Below the pieces are notes generated by a model. That model ran no database searches. It had not been told where the DNA came from and saw only the letters and a program-made list of their open reading frames with translations. This document shows, one piece after another, positions 1 through 9,209 of a stretch of 64,000 bases of DNA. Position 1 is the stretch's first letter, and each line of letters starts with the position of its first letter. Position numbers and translations under genes: made by a program. The stretch comes from Rudaeicoccus suwonensis (lineage in GTDB: Bacteria; Actinomycetota; Actinomycetes; Actinomycetales; Dermatophilaceae), in assembly GCF_007829035.1 (NCBI RefSeq), contig NZ_VIVQ01000002.1:558001-622000 (forward strand). The letters are read 5' to 3'.

Positions 1-1
1 G

Positions 2-1192
2 CCAGATTTCGCCCGAGGCGCCCATCGGACGGGCGATGCCACCGACGCAGCGACCGACACCGGCACCCCCGACGACGCCTCGCTTCCTGCCGACGGTCGC
101 ACCGATGCCGACACCGAGGCATCGGACGGCTTCGATGCCGATGAGGTCGTGGAGCCACACGACACGGGAGCGCCCGAGGTTCCGCCGTTGTCGCCGTGGC
201 TCGCCGGTCCTGGCGCCATCGACGATGAGGTTGAGGATCACCGCCCCACGCTGGGGTCCCTCGCGCGAGAGACCGAACGGCAGTCAGCACAGTCGAAACA
301 GGCGGATCGGTTGGAACGTTCGGAGCCCGACACCGATGGCGAGAACGCATCGGACATCCACCGATCGGCACACGCCGCGATCGCGGCCCTGCGGCCGCTG
401 CACGAGCAGCAGCCGGCCGCGCCGGCCGCGCCGGTCGCGGATGAACCGGCGGCGGGACATGTCCCGGTCGAACCCGATCAGCGCAGCGCCGCAGGGGTCG
501 AACCGCGCCCCGTCGATGCGGCCGTGTCCGAGCCGGTAGCCGTCGAGCCGACCGTCGGCGATCCCGCACTCCTGGATGCGGCGACGCCGGAGGACCCCGT
601 CTCGCCTCACACCGGTGAGGCACAAGGGGGTCTGACGCCCTGGTTCACCCCCGACCTCGCCACCGTCGCGGAGCCCGGCGACCCGACGCTCGCCCCGGGT
701 TCGGTGCCGATCGCGCCGGCAGGCGACGCGGTCACGTCCGAGTCGGCCGCACTGCCGTCGGAGCTGTCCGGGCCGGATACCGCAGATGCCGCTGCGCTCG
801 TCCAGCGATTGCACACCGCACCGGTGGCCGGGTACCCCCTCACCTCCCGGCATACGTTCACCCCACACATCCCGGCGGAGTCGGACGCCGACGTCGACCC
901 GATGGTGCGACGCTTCGGCGAGGGCGCTGCCTCGCCCTACGCCGACGGGCGCGGTCCCGAGGGCTACACCGTGATGGGCAACACCGACTCGATGCTGTTC
1001 CACACCCTCGACAGTCCGCTCTACCGCGACAGCCCGCTGTACCGGGCCACCCCGTCGAGGGTGTGGTTCCGTGACGAAGCGACAGCGACCGCTGCCGGGT
1101 TCACGCACTGGGACCGCAGCAAGCGCCAGGAGCCCGGGAAGACCTTGGCTGACGGCATCCCTGACTTCAAGCGCACGTCACGCGACGGCTAG
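2..1192 (+). CDS. Acidic protein with C-terminal sunset-like domain (5' end missing)
   Basis: The frame is open from the window edge, so the true start lies upstream; the first in-window ATG is at 149. Most of the protein is low complexity, rich in Asp, Glu, Ala, Pro and Thr, and probably disordered. The last 70 or so residues are ordered and read GNTDSMLFHTLDSPLYR, then VWFRDEATATAAGF. This matches the actinobacterial sunset domain pattern (GN-xxS-xxYH-xxxSPxY, then VWF-xxEExAxAAGF). The function of that domain is not settled. There is no visible signal peptide in the part present. The domain call is from motif memory; the role is unknown. Confidence 0.75.
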   Translation, partial: PDFARGAHRTGDATDAATDTGTPDDASLPADGRTDADTEASDGFDADEVVEPHDTGAPEVPPLSPWLAGPGAIDDEVEDHRPTLGSLARETERQSAQSKQADRLERSEPDTDGENASDIHRSAHAAIAALRPLHEQQPAAPAAPVADEPAAGHVPVEPDQRSAAGVEPRPVDAAVSEPVAVEPTVGDPALLDAATPEDPVSPHTGEAQGGLTPWFTPDLATVAEPGDPTLAPGSVPIAPAGDAVTSESAALPSELSGPDTADAAALVQRLHTAPVAGYPLTSRHTFTPHIPAESDADVDPMVRRFGEGAASPYADGRGPEGYTVMGNTDSMLFHTLDSPLYRDSPLYRATPSRVWFRDEATATAAGFTHWDRSKRQEPGKTLADGIPDFKRTSRDG

Positions 1193-1216
1193 CTCGAGGT
1201 GCGCACCGTGTCATCC

Positions 1217-1260
1217 ATTTCAACGAGTGACATCGAGATCTCGATATCACTCGTTGAAAT
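1217..1260. repeat. 44-bp near-perfect loopless palindrome
   Basis: Arms of 14 bases (ATTTCAACGAGTGA and its complement) flank a second perfect 14-base palindrome, ATCGAGATCTCGAT. Only one base pair (C against A) is mismatched across the 44 bases. It sits between the acidic protein and the CPBP protease gene, with no T tract after it, so it is not a classical intrinsic terminator. Confidence 0.9.
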
Positions 1261-1289
1261 CGATGACGGCGTGGTGATGGGATGACCCG

Positions 1290-2171
1290 GTGAGCGAAAC
1301 TGCGGCGGTCCACCCCACCGGTGGGGCGGATGGCGCGACCGGTGTGGGTGCTGGTGCCGGCAACGGTGGGCGTGGCGTGCTGCGGAACCTGTGGCGCGGT
1401 CCTCTGCGCGTTCCGCGCTCGCGCCAGTCACCGCGGATGATCGTCATCGAGACGGTCTTGTTGCTGCTGGTCAGCCTGGGGTCGTCGGCGATCTACTCGA
1501 TCCTGTCGATCATTCGTGCGCTGCAGTCGAATGTCGCGCTCAATCAGCAGACGTCGTCGCTCAACAACGCCCAGGCGAGCCAGTCGTGGCTCGACCTGAT
1601 CTATCAGCTGGTCGGCGTCGGCCTCGGCGTCATACCAGCGATTTTCGCGATCTACCTGCTGTCTCGTGAGATCCGTCGTCCGCTGCGCTACCTCGGCCTC
1701 GACCGTTCCCGCCGGATCCCCGACACGGTGCTGGCGTGCCTTCTCGCGGCTGTGATCGGATTGCCGGGTCTTGCGCTGTATGTCGCAGCGCGTGACCTCG
1801 GCTTCAACACCACCGTCGTCGCAGCGAATCTCGGCAACACCTGGTGGGCGCTGCCGGTGCTGGTGTTGTCCGCCATACAGAACGCGGCGCTCGAAGAGGT
1901 GGTGATGGTCGGCTATCTCTACACGCGGTGGAGTCAGGCCGGTTGGCGGCTGCCGGTGATCATCGTGACCTCCGCGGTGATCCGCGGCAGCTATCACCTC
2001 TATCAGGGATTCGGTGGGTTCCTGGGCAACATCGTGATGGGTCTGATCCTCGGAACGGTGTACGTGCGCACCCGCCGGGTGCTCCCGCTGGTGATCACCC
2101 ATTCGATCCTGGATACCGTGGCGTTCGTGGGATACGCGCTTCTACACACACATGTCAGCTGGCTGTCGTGA
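1290..2171 (+). CDS. CPBP family intramembrane metalloprotease
   Basis: This 293-residue polytopic membrane protein has a Gly/Ala-rich N-terminus of about 45 residues followed by several hydrophobic segments. The CPBP (CAAX protease and bacteriocin-processing) motifs are visible: the paired glutamates in LEEVVMVGYLY near residue 201, a His in SYHLYQG near 235, and HSILD near 270. The usual Arg of the EExxxR motif is not seen. The start is GTG. The stop overlaps the next gene by four bases (GTGA), so it is likely translationally coupled to the ABC ATPase downstream. The substrate is unknown. Confidence 0.85.
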   Translation: MSETAAVHPTGGADGATGVGAGAGNGGRGVLRNLWRGPLRVPRSRQSPRMIVIETVLLLLVSLGSSAIYSILSIIRALQSNVALNQQTSSLNNAQASQSWLDLIYQLVGVGLGVIPAIFAIYLLSREIRRPLRYLGLDRSRRIPDTVLACLLAAVIGLPGLALYVAARDLGFNTTVVAANLGNTWWALPVLVLSAIQNAALEEVVMVGYLYTRWSQAGWRLPVIIVTSAVIRGSYHLYQGFGGFLGNIVMGLILGTVYVRTRRVLPLVITHSILDTVAFVGYALLHTHVSWLS

Positions 2172-2815
2172 CACCGACCTTCACCAAGATCGTCGCCGAC
2201 AAGGTCACCTGCACGGTCAACAAGATCGTTTTGCTGCCGCCCACCTCGTTGACGATCAAGGCGGGCGAGAACATCGCCATCACCGGTCAGAACGGTTGCG
2301 GCAAGACGACCTTCCTGCGGGTGCTGACCGGCAACCTGCGCCCGACCGGCGGCAAGATCACCCGTGACGACCAGCCGATCGACGAGCGTGACCCGGCGAC
2401 CCGCCAGGTCATCGCGCCGCTCATCGGGCCGGTTGCGGGTTTCCGCGATCTCACGGTTGCCGACCATTTGATCATGGTCGACCAGACATGGGGCGGCGAC
2501 CGCGAGGGTGCCTGCGAGCGGATCGCCGCGGTGCTCAATCGTCTTGACATACTGCAGTTCGGAAACCGGTTCATGCACGAATTGTCTTCCGGTCAGCGGC
2601 AATTGGCTGAACTGTCGATGGTGCTGCTGCGGCCGTCGGCGCTGCTGGTGCTTGACGAACCCGAGCAGCGTCTCGACGAGGGTCGCCGGACGTTGCTGGG
2701 CGAGGTGTTGCGTGAGCGGATCAAGACCGGCTCGTCAGTCGTGTGGGTGTGCCACGACAAGGCGATGGCTGAGGCGTCCGCGACCCGCATCGTGCGCTTC
2801 CCACAAGGCTCCTGA
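2168..2815 (+). CDS. ABC transporter ATP-binding protein
   Basis: A 215-residue ATPase subunit. Walker A (GQNGCGKTT, about residue 40), the signature LSSGQ (about 139), Walker B LLVLDEP (about 160) and the H-loop (CHD, about 196) are all present in order. I chose the GTG that overlaps the upstream stop rather than the longer frame, because the ABC fold begins there. It is followed at once (TGATG) by a membrane protein that is the probable permease. The cargo cannot be told from sequence. Confidence 0.9.
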   Translation: MTPTFTKIVADKVTCTVNKIVLLPPTSLTIKAGENIAITGQNGCGKTTFLRVLTGNLRPTGGKITRDDQPIDERDPATRQVIAPLIGPVAGFRDLTVADHLIMVDQTWGGDREGACERIAAVLNRLDILQFGNRFMHELSSGQRQLAELSMVLLRPSALLVLDEPEQRLDEGRRTLLGEVLRERIKTGSSVVWVCHDKAMAEASATRIVRFPQGS

Positions 2816-4164
2816 TGGCCGACGTCGCCACCAAGGACGAACGCGAACGCCTGTCCGACGCCTACGAACTCCGCTTCAAGGGCGAGGGCGGCCCGCTGTC
2901 GGCGGCGTTGTTCGGCGCCTACCTGCTCGGTCTGCTTGGTGTCGTCTACGGCTCGGTCCTGTCGCACTACGTCTTCGACACCTATCCGGCCGACAAACGC
3001 TGGATCGTGCACAATCCGCTGCTGTCCATCGCCGCGGTCATCGTCATCCTGTGCTGTATGGCGGGGGCCGCCTTCCTCGCCGGCCGCACTCGCGGGCCGG
3101 TGCTGCCCGAGCCGGGGCAGATCGAGTTCATCGTCGCCACGGACCTCCCGCGCCGGCTTGCCCTGCGCGACTCGTGGCGCGGCGCGCAGCTGGTCGTCAT
3201 CGCGACGCTCACCTGCCTGGGCGTCGCAGTGCCGGCCGGCCTGGCGCTCAGCGGTGGACCCGGCATCGGGGTGCTCATCGGATGTGTGCTCGGGCTGCTC
3301 GGCGGCATCGTGATCGTGCAGTGCTGGCTGCGCGGGCAGGTCCGTGGACACGGTCCGATCGGCGGGTTTGCCACCGGTCCGATGCTGGATTCGTTGCCCC
3401 ACCAGGAGCTGCTGACCCAGTCGCTGATGTCCGAGGCGGTCACGACTGCGCTGGTCGCGGCCGACACCAGACGCGCTCGGGCGCAGGCGTTTTCGTTGAA
3501 GCTGCGGCGTCGCCCCGAGCGCATCCGCATCGCCGGGCGCTATTTCACCGTGGTCATCGCAGATGTCTACGGACTGCTGCGCACCGGTGTGTCGTCGCTG
3601 GTGTGGCTGGTGGCTGCGATCGTGACGGTGGGTGTGGCCAGCAGCGCGAGCATCCTGCACGCCAAGTCGGTGTTGTTGCTGCCGGTGTTGCTGTTGCTGG
3701 TGCACCTGAGCGCGTCCGGCCTGGTCCGTGGCCTGCAGTCGCAGGCGTCCGCGGCCGGAGAGCAGTCGTTGCTCGGACTGCCCTGGCGAGTCGAGTCGGC
3801 GCTGCACCTGGCGCCGTTGCTGGTGCTGCAGTTCGTCGTGTCGTTGCTGGTGGGTCTGATCACCGGCGTCGGTGCGCTCGCAGTTGTTCATGCGCTGGCG
3901 CTGGTGCTGCTCATTGCCGGGAGCCAGTTGCTCTATGCGCACAAGGGACCACCGCCTCCAGGTCTGATGATGAACGGGCCTGGTCGTGGCGTCGGATTCC
4001 TGTGGGCGATTCACCCGGCATTGGTCGTGCTCGCGGCCGGTTTCGCCTTCGGCCTCGGCGCCGAGACGGCCGTGATCGTCGGCGCGATCGTGTTGTGGCT
4101 CGGTCACACACGTGCAATGGCCCGGTTCGCGCCCGCGAAACTGCGCGACAGCATGCTCAGCTGA
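2815..4164 (+). CDS. Polytopic membrane protein, probable ABC permease (DUF6297-like)
   Basis: A 449-residue protein with about ten hydrophobic segments, starting in the TGATG overlap with the ATPase gene. It has no classical permease EAA signature that I can see. Its length, order after an ABC ATPase and the cytoplasmic N-terminus recall the actinobacterial DUF6297 membrane family, but that assignment is from memory. It most likely forms the transmembrane part of the exporter encoded with the two upstream genes. Confidence 0.7.
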   Translation: MADVATKDERERLSDAYELRFKGEGGPLSAALFGAYLLGLLGVVYGSVLSHYVFDTYPADKRWIVHNPLLSIAAVIVILCCMAGAAFLAGRTRGPVLPEPGQIEFIVATDLPRRLALRDSWRGAQLVVIATLTCLGVAVPAGLALSGGPGIGVLIGCVLGLLGGIVIVQCWLRGQVRGHGPIGGFATGPMLDSLPHQELLTQSLMSEAVTTALVAADTRRARAQAFSLKLRRRPERIRIAGRYFTVVIADVYGLLRTGVSSLVWLVAAIVTVGVASSASILHAKSVLLLPVLLLLVHLSASGLVRGLQSQASAAGEQSLLGLPWRVESALHLAPLLVLQFVVSLLVGLITGVGALAVVHALALVLLIAGSQLLYAHKGPPPPGLMMNGPGRGVGFLWAIHPALVVLAAGFAFGLGAETAVIVGAIVLWLGHTRAMARFAPAKLRDSMLS

Positions 4165-4240
4165 CGCCTACGGCGCGACCGCACCGCGACCACGGCGCGA
4201 GCTGGGGGAATCTGTCCGCTTGACGGGCACGGTTCACTTG

Positions 4241-4828
4241 ATGGCGATGAGTCGCATGTTCGTGGCGGTCGTCCCGCCCCTGCCAGTGAAAGAAGACCTC
4301 GCCGAGTTCCTGCAGCCACGCGCTGAGCATCCGTGGATCGATGCCGACCAGTGGCACGTCACGTTGGCCTTCCTGGCCGATGTGCAGGACGCACGCCTGG
4401 ACGATCTGATCGATGGGTTGACCGCGGCCGGCGCGAAGCGAAAACCTTTCGGACTGCAGCTGTCCGGCGCCGGCGCCTTTCCCGATCCGAGCCGTGCGAA
4501 AGTGCTCTGGATGGACCCCACCGGAATGCCGGGCGACCTCGCCGAACTCGATCGGCTGGCTGCCAACACCCGCGCTGCTGCCGCACACAGCGGAGCTGCG
4601 CCCGACGGACGGACCTTCCGTCGGCACCTGAGCGTGAGTCGACTCAGCAGGCCCTCGCAACAGATGCGCTGGGTGCAGGTGCTGGACACCTATCGCGGAC
4701 CTTGTTGGCAGGTCGAGGACTTCGAGCTCATTCGGTCGTATCTGGGCGAGGGGCCGCACGGCCGGCCGCGTTACGAAACAGTCGGGACATTTCCACTCGG
4801 CGTGTCCGGACCTGCTGCGCAAACGTGA
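4241..4828 (+). CDS. thpR: RNA 2',3'-cyclic phosphodiesterase (2H family)
   Basis: A 195-residue 2H phosphoesterase. The two catalytic histidine motifs are HVTL (about residue 39) and HLSV (about 129), spaced as in LigT/ThpR proteins, with the N-terminal MFVAVVPP strand typical of the family. ThpR hydrolyses 2',3'-cyclic phosphate RNA ends and is thought to take part in RNA repair. The frame is open further upstream, but homology begins at the ATG at 4241, or at the in-frame ATGs 4247 and 4256, so the start is uncertain by five residues. Confidence 0.85.
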   Translation: MAMSRMFVAVVPPLPVKEDLAEFLQPRAEHPWIDADQWHVTLAFLADVQDARLDDLIDGLTAAGAKRKPFGLQLSGAGAFPDPSRAKVLWMDPTGMPGDLAELDRLAANTRAAAAHSGAAPDGRTFRRHLSVSRLSRPSQQMRWVQVLDTYRGPCWQVEDFELIRSYLGEGPHGRPRYETVGTFPLGVSGPAAQT

Positions 4829-4849
4829 GCCGCGCCATACAGTTGCGGC

Positions 4850-6334
4850 ATGACCAACCTGGCAGAGAACCTCAAGGCGACCGCCGTCGCCCACCCGGAT
4901 TCGATCGCGATCCGCCTCGACGATCTGACCATGACGTATGCCGAGTTGCGGGATGCAGCAAGCAGATTCGCGACCTATCTGGTCGAGCGTGGAATCGCCG
5001 CCGGCGATCGTGTCGCTCTGTCCCAACCGAACCTGCCGACCTTCCCGGTCATCTTCTACGGGGCGCTCTGGGCGGGCGCCACCGTCATACCGATGAATCC
5101 GCTGTTCAAGCCGCGTGAGATCGAGTACTACCTGTCCGACGCCGGGGCGTCCTTGATGTTCGGGATGCCGGGCGACGCCGCCGAGGGCGCGAAGGAGGCG
5201 GATGTCACATTCGAGGCGGTCACCCCTGAATGGCTCGGCGGCGATTGGCGCAACAGCGAGCCGATGCCCGAGCCGGTCGCCCGCGAGCGTGACGACACCG
5301 CCGTGCTGCTCTACACCTCCGGCACCACCGGTCGGCCCAAGGGCGCCGAACTCACGCATCACAACCTCGATTCCAACTGCCATCTCGTGGTGCGCACCCT
5401 GCTGGAGTCGGACGAGACCGACGTCATCATGGGCTGCCTGCCGTTGTTCCACGTCTTCGGCCTCACCTGCGGCCTGAACTCCGCGGTGTTGTGCGGCGCA
5501 ACGCTGACGCTGATCGCACGCTTCGACCCGGCCAAGGCGCTGGAGGTCATCGAGCGTGACAAGGTCACGATCTTCCAGGGCGTGCCGACGATGTACAACG
5601 CCATGCTCGGCGCGGCGGACGGGCACGACGCCGACCTGTCGTCGCTGCGCACCTGCTGCTCCGGCGGATCGAGTATGCCGGTGGAGGTCATGCGTCGCTT
5701 CGAGGAGCGCTTCGGCGCGAAAGTGCTTGAAGGATATGGGCTTTCGGAGACGTCACCGGTGGCGTCCTTCAACCTGCCGCACCTCGAACGTAAGCCCGGA
5801 TCGATCGGTGTGCCGTTGGAGACGGTGCAGATGCGCCTTGCCGAGCGTGACGGTTCGGACACTCCCAAGGGCGAGATCGGTGAGATCGCCATACGCGGGG
5901 ATCTGATCATGAAGGGCTACTGGGGCCGCCCGGAGGCGACGGCCGAGGCGATCCGCGACGGGTGGTTCTACTCCGGCGACCTGGCGACCGTCGACGACGA
6001 CGGCTACTTCTTCATCGTCGACCGCTCCAAGGACCTGATCATCCGCGGCGGCTACAACGTCTACCCCCGCGAGATCGAGGAAGTGCTCTATGAGCACCCG
6101 GATGTCGTTGAGGCCGCAGTGGTCGGGATTCCCGATGAGCATCTCGGCGAAGATGTCGCGGCATACGTGGTGCTCGCACCGGGATCGAATCTTGATGCCC
6201 ACACGTTGCAGGAGTGGACCAAGGAACGTGTCGCGGCCTACAAGTACCCGCGGCAGATCACGTTCATCGAGGCGCTGCCCAAGGGCGCGACCGGCAAGAT
6301 CCTCAAGCGCGAACTCCGCGAGCGGCAGGGTTGA
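4850..6334 (+). CDS. Acyl-CoA synthetase (AMP-forming), fatty-acid type
   Basis: A 494-residue ANL-superfamily enzyme that activates a carboxylic acid to acyl-AMP and then acyl-CoA. Visible motifs are the P-loop [11 protein letters not shown] (about residue 155), GYGLSETSP (about 296), the hinge region [23 protein letters not shown], and the C-terminal catalytic lysine in [13 protein letters not shown]. All core residues are present. Acid chain length cannot be read from sequence. Its stop codon lies inside the -35 box of the MarR promoter that follows. Confidence 0.88.
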   Translation: MTNLAENLKATAVAHPDSIAIRLDDLTMTYAELRDAASRFATYLVERGIAAGDRVALSQPNLPTFPVIFYGALWAGATVIPMNPLFKPREIEYYLSDAGASLMFGMPGDAAEGAKEADVTFEAVTPEWLGGDWRNSEPMPEPVARERDDTAVLLYTSGTTGRPKGAELTHHNLDSNCHLVVRTLLESDETDVIMGCLPLFHVFGLTCGLNSAVLCGATLTLIARFDPAKALEVIERDKVTIFQGVPTMYNAMLGAADGHDADLSSLRTCCSGGSSMPVEVMRRFEERFGAKVLEGYGLSETSPVASFNLPHLERKPGSIGVPLETVQMRLAERDGSDTPKGEIGEIAIRGDLIMKGYWGRPEATAEAIRDGWFYSGDLATVDDDGYFFIVDRSKDLIIRGGYNVYPREIEEVLYEHPDVVEAAVVGIPDEHLGEDVAAYVVLAPGSNLDAHTLQEWTKERVAAYKYPRQITFIEALPKGATGKILKRELRERQG

Positions 6335-6360
6335 CATTACATAGTTCAACTATGTAACTT
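6331..6360 (+). promoter_or_regulatory. Leaderless-type promoter with MarR operator palindrome
   Basis: A consensus -35 TTGACA (6331-6336) is followed after 18 bases by TAACTT (6355-6360), which fits an actinobacterial -10. Start of transcription seven bases on would be the A of the MarR ATG, so the mRNA is probably leaderless. A perfect 21-base palindrome, two 10-base arms (TTACATAGTT and complement) around a central C at 6337-6357, covers the spacer and -10. It is the expected site for autorepression. Confidence 0.8.
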
Positions 6361-6366
6361 TGTGCC

Positions 6367-6825
6367 ATGAACGACGAACTGAACGACACCGGATCGCGGC
6401 TCCTGTCGGCTGTCGCCCGGCTGAATCGGTGGGCGACCCGTCATGCCGAATTGCGTATTCCTCACGCCCAGGCGCGCCTGCTCGCGCTCATCGACCAGGT
6501 CGGCCCGGCCCGGATCGGTGAACTGGCGGTAGCTGACCACTGCAGTCAGCCGACCATGACCACGCAGGTGCAGCGGATCGAAGCCGCCGGGTGGGCGTTC
6601 CGCACCAGCGATTCCAAGGACGCGCGCGTCGCGATGATCGATCTCACGCCTGCGGGTCGCGCTGAGTTGCAAGAGCTCCGCATTGCGCGCGCCCGCACCC
6701 TGGCGCCGCAGTTGGACAAGCTCACCGACGACGAGCGGCATGCGCTGGAGAGCGCGACCGAGATCATCCTGCGTCTGGTCAGCGACAGTTACGAGCCGAC
6801 CGCGGGCAAAACCAGCGTGCAGTGA
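6367..6825 (+). CDS. MarR family transcriptional regulator
   Basis: A 152-residue winged-helix regulator. The recognition helix region reads IGELAVADHCSQPTMTTQVQ, and the wing contains the DSKDARVAMIDLT segment with the usual Asp-Arg pair. It follows the acyl-CoA ligase in the same direction but has its own promoter with a perfect operator palindrome, so it is likely autoregulated. It may respond to a phenolic or fatty-acid ligand related to the ligase; that link is inference from position. Confidence 0.88.
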   Translation: MNDELNDTGSRLLSAVARLNRWATRHAELRIPHAQARLLALIDQVGPARIGELAVADHCSQPTMTTQVQRIEAAGWAFRTSDSKDARVAMIDLTPAGRAELQELRIARARTLAPQLDKLTDDERHALESATEIILRLVSDSYEPTAGKTSVQ

Positions 6826-6848
6826 GGCGCGCGCCGTAACCTGACCGT

Positions 6849-7937
6849 ATGTCGCACCGGCACCCTGCTTCGCGCCTCGAGGACGCGGTCAACCAGACCG
6901 TCGCCCGTCGCCTCGCCAAGCGCGGCTGGCGCCTGCAGGTCATGCCGTTCATGGGGTATGGCGGTGCGGATTTTGCGCGGATCATGGGTCGGGTCGTGCT
7001 GGCCAAACAGGGCCAGCCCGTGACGGCGCCGACCGCCGATGAGGCGCCGGCGCGGCGCGGTTTCCGTGCATTCTTCACCGCGCCGCTCGCCGATGTCGAC
7101 GTAGTCGTCCGATGTGGCGGTCAGACCGTCGCCGCGACCACCGATCGCGGCGGTTACATCGACGTGGAGGTCCGCGACCACGGTTTCGCGCCCGGGTGGC
7201 ACACGGCGACGATCACAGCGCAGGATGTCCACGCCGAGGCACCCGTGCAGATCATCAGCGCCGAGGCGCGCTTCGGAATCATCAGCGACATCGACGACAC
7301 CTGTCTGATCACCACACTGCCGCGGCCGATGATCGCTGCGTGGAACACCTTCGTGCTGGAGGAGACTGCCCGCAAGGTGGTGCCGGGGATGCCGGCGATG
7401 TATCGCTCGCTGCTCGCCGCGGATCCGCATGCGCCGATCGTGTACCTGTCGACAGGGGCATGGAACACCCAGCCGATTCTGACGCGCTTCTTCCGACGGC
7501 ACGGATTCCCGGCAGGTCCGCTGCTGCTGACCGACTGGGGGCCTACCACCGACAGCATCTTCCGCAGCGGTCGCGAGCACAAACGATCGACGCTGAGACG
7601 ACTGGCACGGGAGTTTCCGGACATCAAGTGGTTGCTTGTCGGCGACGACGGCCAGCACGACCCGGTGATCTACGAAGAGTTCGCACTCGAACAGCCCGAG
7701 CATGTCGAGTGCATCGCCATACGTCAGCTGACGGCGACGCAGCAGATGCTCTCTCACGGGCACCCGCTGGCCCGTGACGACCTGCGCGGCCGGCCGGTGC
7801 GCGTGATGGTGTGCGAGGGTCCGGATGGCTTCGCGTTGCACCGGCTGGTGCGCAAAGCGCGCGCGGCTTTCGACGAATTGGCAATGTCATCAACGGGTTC
7901 CGATGACACAGCTGCACTGGAGCAACATCATGCCTGA
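6849..7937 (+). CDS. App1-like phosphatidate phosphatase domain protein (DUF2183)
   Basis: A 362-residue protein. The C-terminal half carries the HAD-type catalytic motif DIDDT (about residue 147), then LSTGAWN and the late acidic motif LLVGDDGQHD, as in the yeast App1 catalytic domain family. The N-terminal part is a beta-rich region of the kind that precedes this domain in bacterial proteins. Bacterial members are presumed phosphatases; the substrate is not proven. The stop overlaps the next start by eight bases. Confidence 0.82.
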   Translation: MSHRHPASRLEDAVNQTVARRLAKRGWRLQVMPFMGYGGADFARIMGRVVLAKQGQPVTAPTADEAPARRGFRAFFTAPLADVDVVVRCGGQTVAATTDRGGYIDVEVRDHGFAPGWHTATITAQDVHAEAPVQIISAEARFGIISDIDDTCLITTLPRPMIAAWNTFVLEETARKVVPGMPAMYRSLLAADPHAPIVYLSTGAWNTQPILTRFFRRHGFPAGPLLLTDWGPTTDSIFRSGREHKRSTLRRLAREFPDIKWLLVGDDGQHDPVIYEEFALEQPEHVECIAIRQLTATQQMLSHGHPLARDDLRGRPVRVMVCEGPDGFALHRLVRKARAAFDELAMSSTGSDDTAALEQHHA

Positions 7938-8784
7938 GCTGCCAGAAGTGCAGGGGCTGGTCGACTTCCTGCGGGGGCGCATCGTCGACGAGGCCGTCGC
8001 CGGCATCGAGCTGGGATCATTCTCGGTGCTCAAGACCTTCGACCCGGCGCCGCAGGCGCTCGCCGGACTGCTGGTCACCGACGTGACGCGGCACGGCAAG
8101 TTCGTCGACATCGACGTCGACGGGATCCACCTGATCTTCCATCTGTCGCGTGCCGGCTGGCTGCGCTGGTCCGACGCGTTGTCGACCACTGTGCTGCGGC
8201 CGGGCAAGTCCCCGATCGCGTTGCGGTGCAGGTTCGCCGACGGCGCCGGCTTCGACCTGACCGAGGCCGGCACGCAGAAGCGGCTGGCGGTCTACCTGGT
8301 GCGCTCGCCGGCCGAGGTGCCCGGGATCGCGTCGCTGGGCCCCGACCCGCTGGAGATGTCGCTGGAAGAATTCACGGCGCTGTTGGCGGGGCGTCGCATG
8401 CAGATCAAGGGCCTGCTGCGCGACCAGTCGGTGCTCGCCGGGGTCGGAAATGCGTACTCCGACGAGGTTCTGCACGCGGCCCGGCTCTCGCCATACGCGA
8501 TCGCGGGTTCCCTTGACGGTGAATCAGTTTCGCGGCTGTATGACGCGCTTCGCGGCGTCCTGTCCGATGCGATCGCGGCGGCGTCGGGCAACCCGGCGAA
8601 GGAACTCAAGGACGTCAAGCGCGCCGGGATGCGCGTGCACGGACGCACCGGCGAGGCCTGCCCGGTGTGCGGCGACGTGGTGCGAGAGGTGTCGTTCGCG
8701 GATCGGTCGATGCAGTACTGCGCCACCTGCCAGACCGGTGGCAAACCGCTGGCCGACCGGCGGATGTCGCGCCTGCTGAAGTAA
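7930..8784 (+). CDS. Fpg/Nei family DNA glycosylase
   Basis: A 284-residue bifunctional DNA glycosylase/AP lyase. It begins PELPEV, giving the catalytic Pro2 and Glu3, has the H2TH region (IKGLLRDQSVLAGVGNAYSDEVLHAARLSP) and ends with a four-cysteine zinc finger (CPVC...CATC) followed by QTGGKPLADRRMSRLLK. I chose the ATG giving PELPEV because Pro2 must be the N-terminus after processing; the longer frame is the shadow of the upstream gene. The exact lesion range (8-oxoG or oxidised pyrimidines) is not assigned. Confidence 0.88.
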   Translation: MPELPEVQGLVDFLRGRIVDEAVAGIELGSFSVLKTFDPAPQALAGLLVTDVTRHGKFVDIDVDGIHLIFHLSRAGWLRWSDALSTTVLRPGKSPIALRCRFADGAGFDLTEAGTQKRLAVYLVRSPAEVPGIASLGPDPLEMSLEEFTALLAGRRMQIKGLLRDQSVLAGVGNAYSDEVLHAARLSPYAIAGSLDGESVSRLYDALRGVLSDAIAAASGNPAKELKDVKRAGMRVHGRTGEACPVCGDVVREVSFADRSMQYCATCQTGGKPLADRRMSRLLK

Positions 8785-8842
8785 GCCGCCGGCCGCACTC
8801 TCGATGCACGTGCGCGCTGGGGGCGCACCCTGCGGGCGGCTG

Positions 8843-9209
8843 TCAACTGTGCCAGCCGGCCAAGGTCGTGGCGATCAGAGCCAGGTCACCGTGGCCGCTC
8901 GCAACGGCCATGACGAGGTCGAATGCCGGGTCGTCCGGTGCTTGGACGTCGATGCCGTTCAGGCCGTAGAACACCACGGTCGAAAGCCAGCCGAGACGCC
9001 TGTTGCCGTCGACGAGCGCATGGTTGTCGACGAGTGACTGCAGCAGCGCAGCGGCTTTGCGGTCGATGGTTGGGTACGCCTCCTTGCCGTAGAGCACGGC
9101 TCGCGGCCGATGTGCCGCTGAGTCCAGAAAGTCCGACATCGCGCACCGGTCCGAGGCCGAGATCATCGACGAGCGAGAGCAGGTCCTCGACAGTGAGATA
9201 TGAAGTCAT
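8843..9209 (-). pseudogene. doc: Doc-type (Fic fold) toxin, split by a one-base frameshift
   Basis: The N-terminus MTSYLTVEDLLSLVDDLG and GPVRDVG is read in one frame from 9209. The remainder, LLDSAAHRPRAVLYG through the Fic motif HALVDGNRRLGWL to the C-terminus, is read in another frame. The switch falls at a three-base A run at 9128-9130 (T run on the coding strand); removing one base joins them into a full Doc protein. Doc phosphorylates EF-Tu and stops translation. The start overlaps the antitoxin stop (ATGA). It is either inactivated or affected by a sequencing error. Confidence 0.82.

Noticed and set aside
284-1108. Minus-strand frame of 274 codons opposite the acidic protein
   Set aside because: Arg-rich shadow of a high-GC gene; no domain, and the plus frame has a recognisable sunset-like domain.
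2593-4107. Minus-strand frame of 504 codons opposite the ABC membrane protein
   Set aside because: Very rich in Gln, Arg and His with no hydrophobic core; typical antisense shadow of membrane-protein codons.
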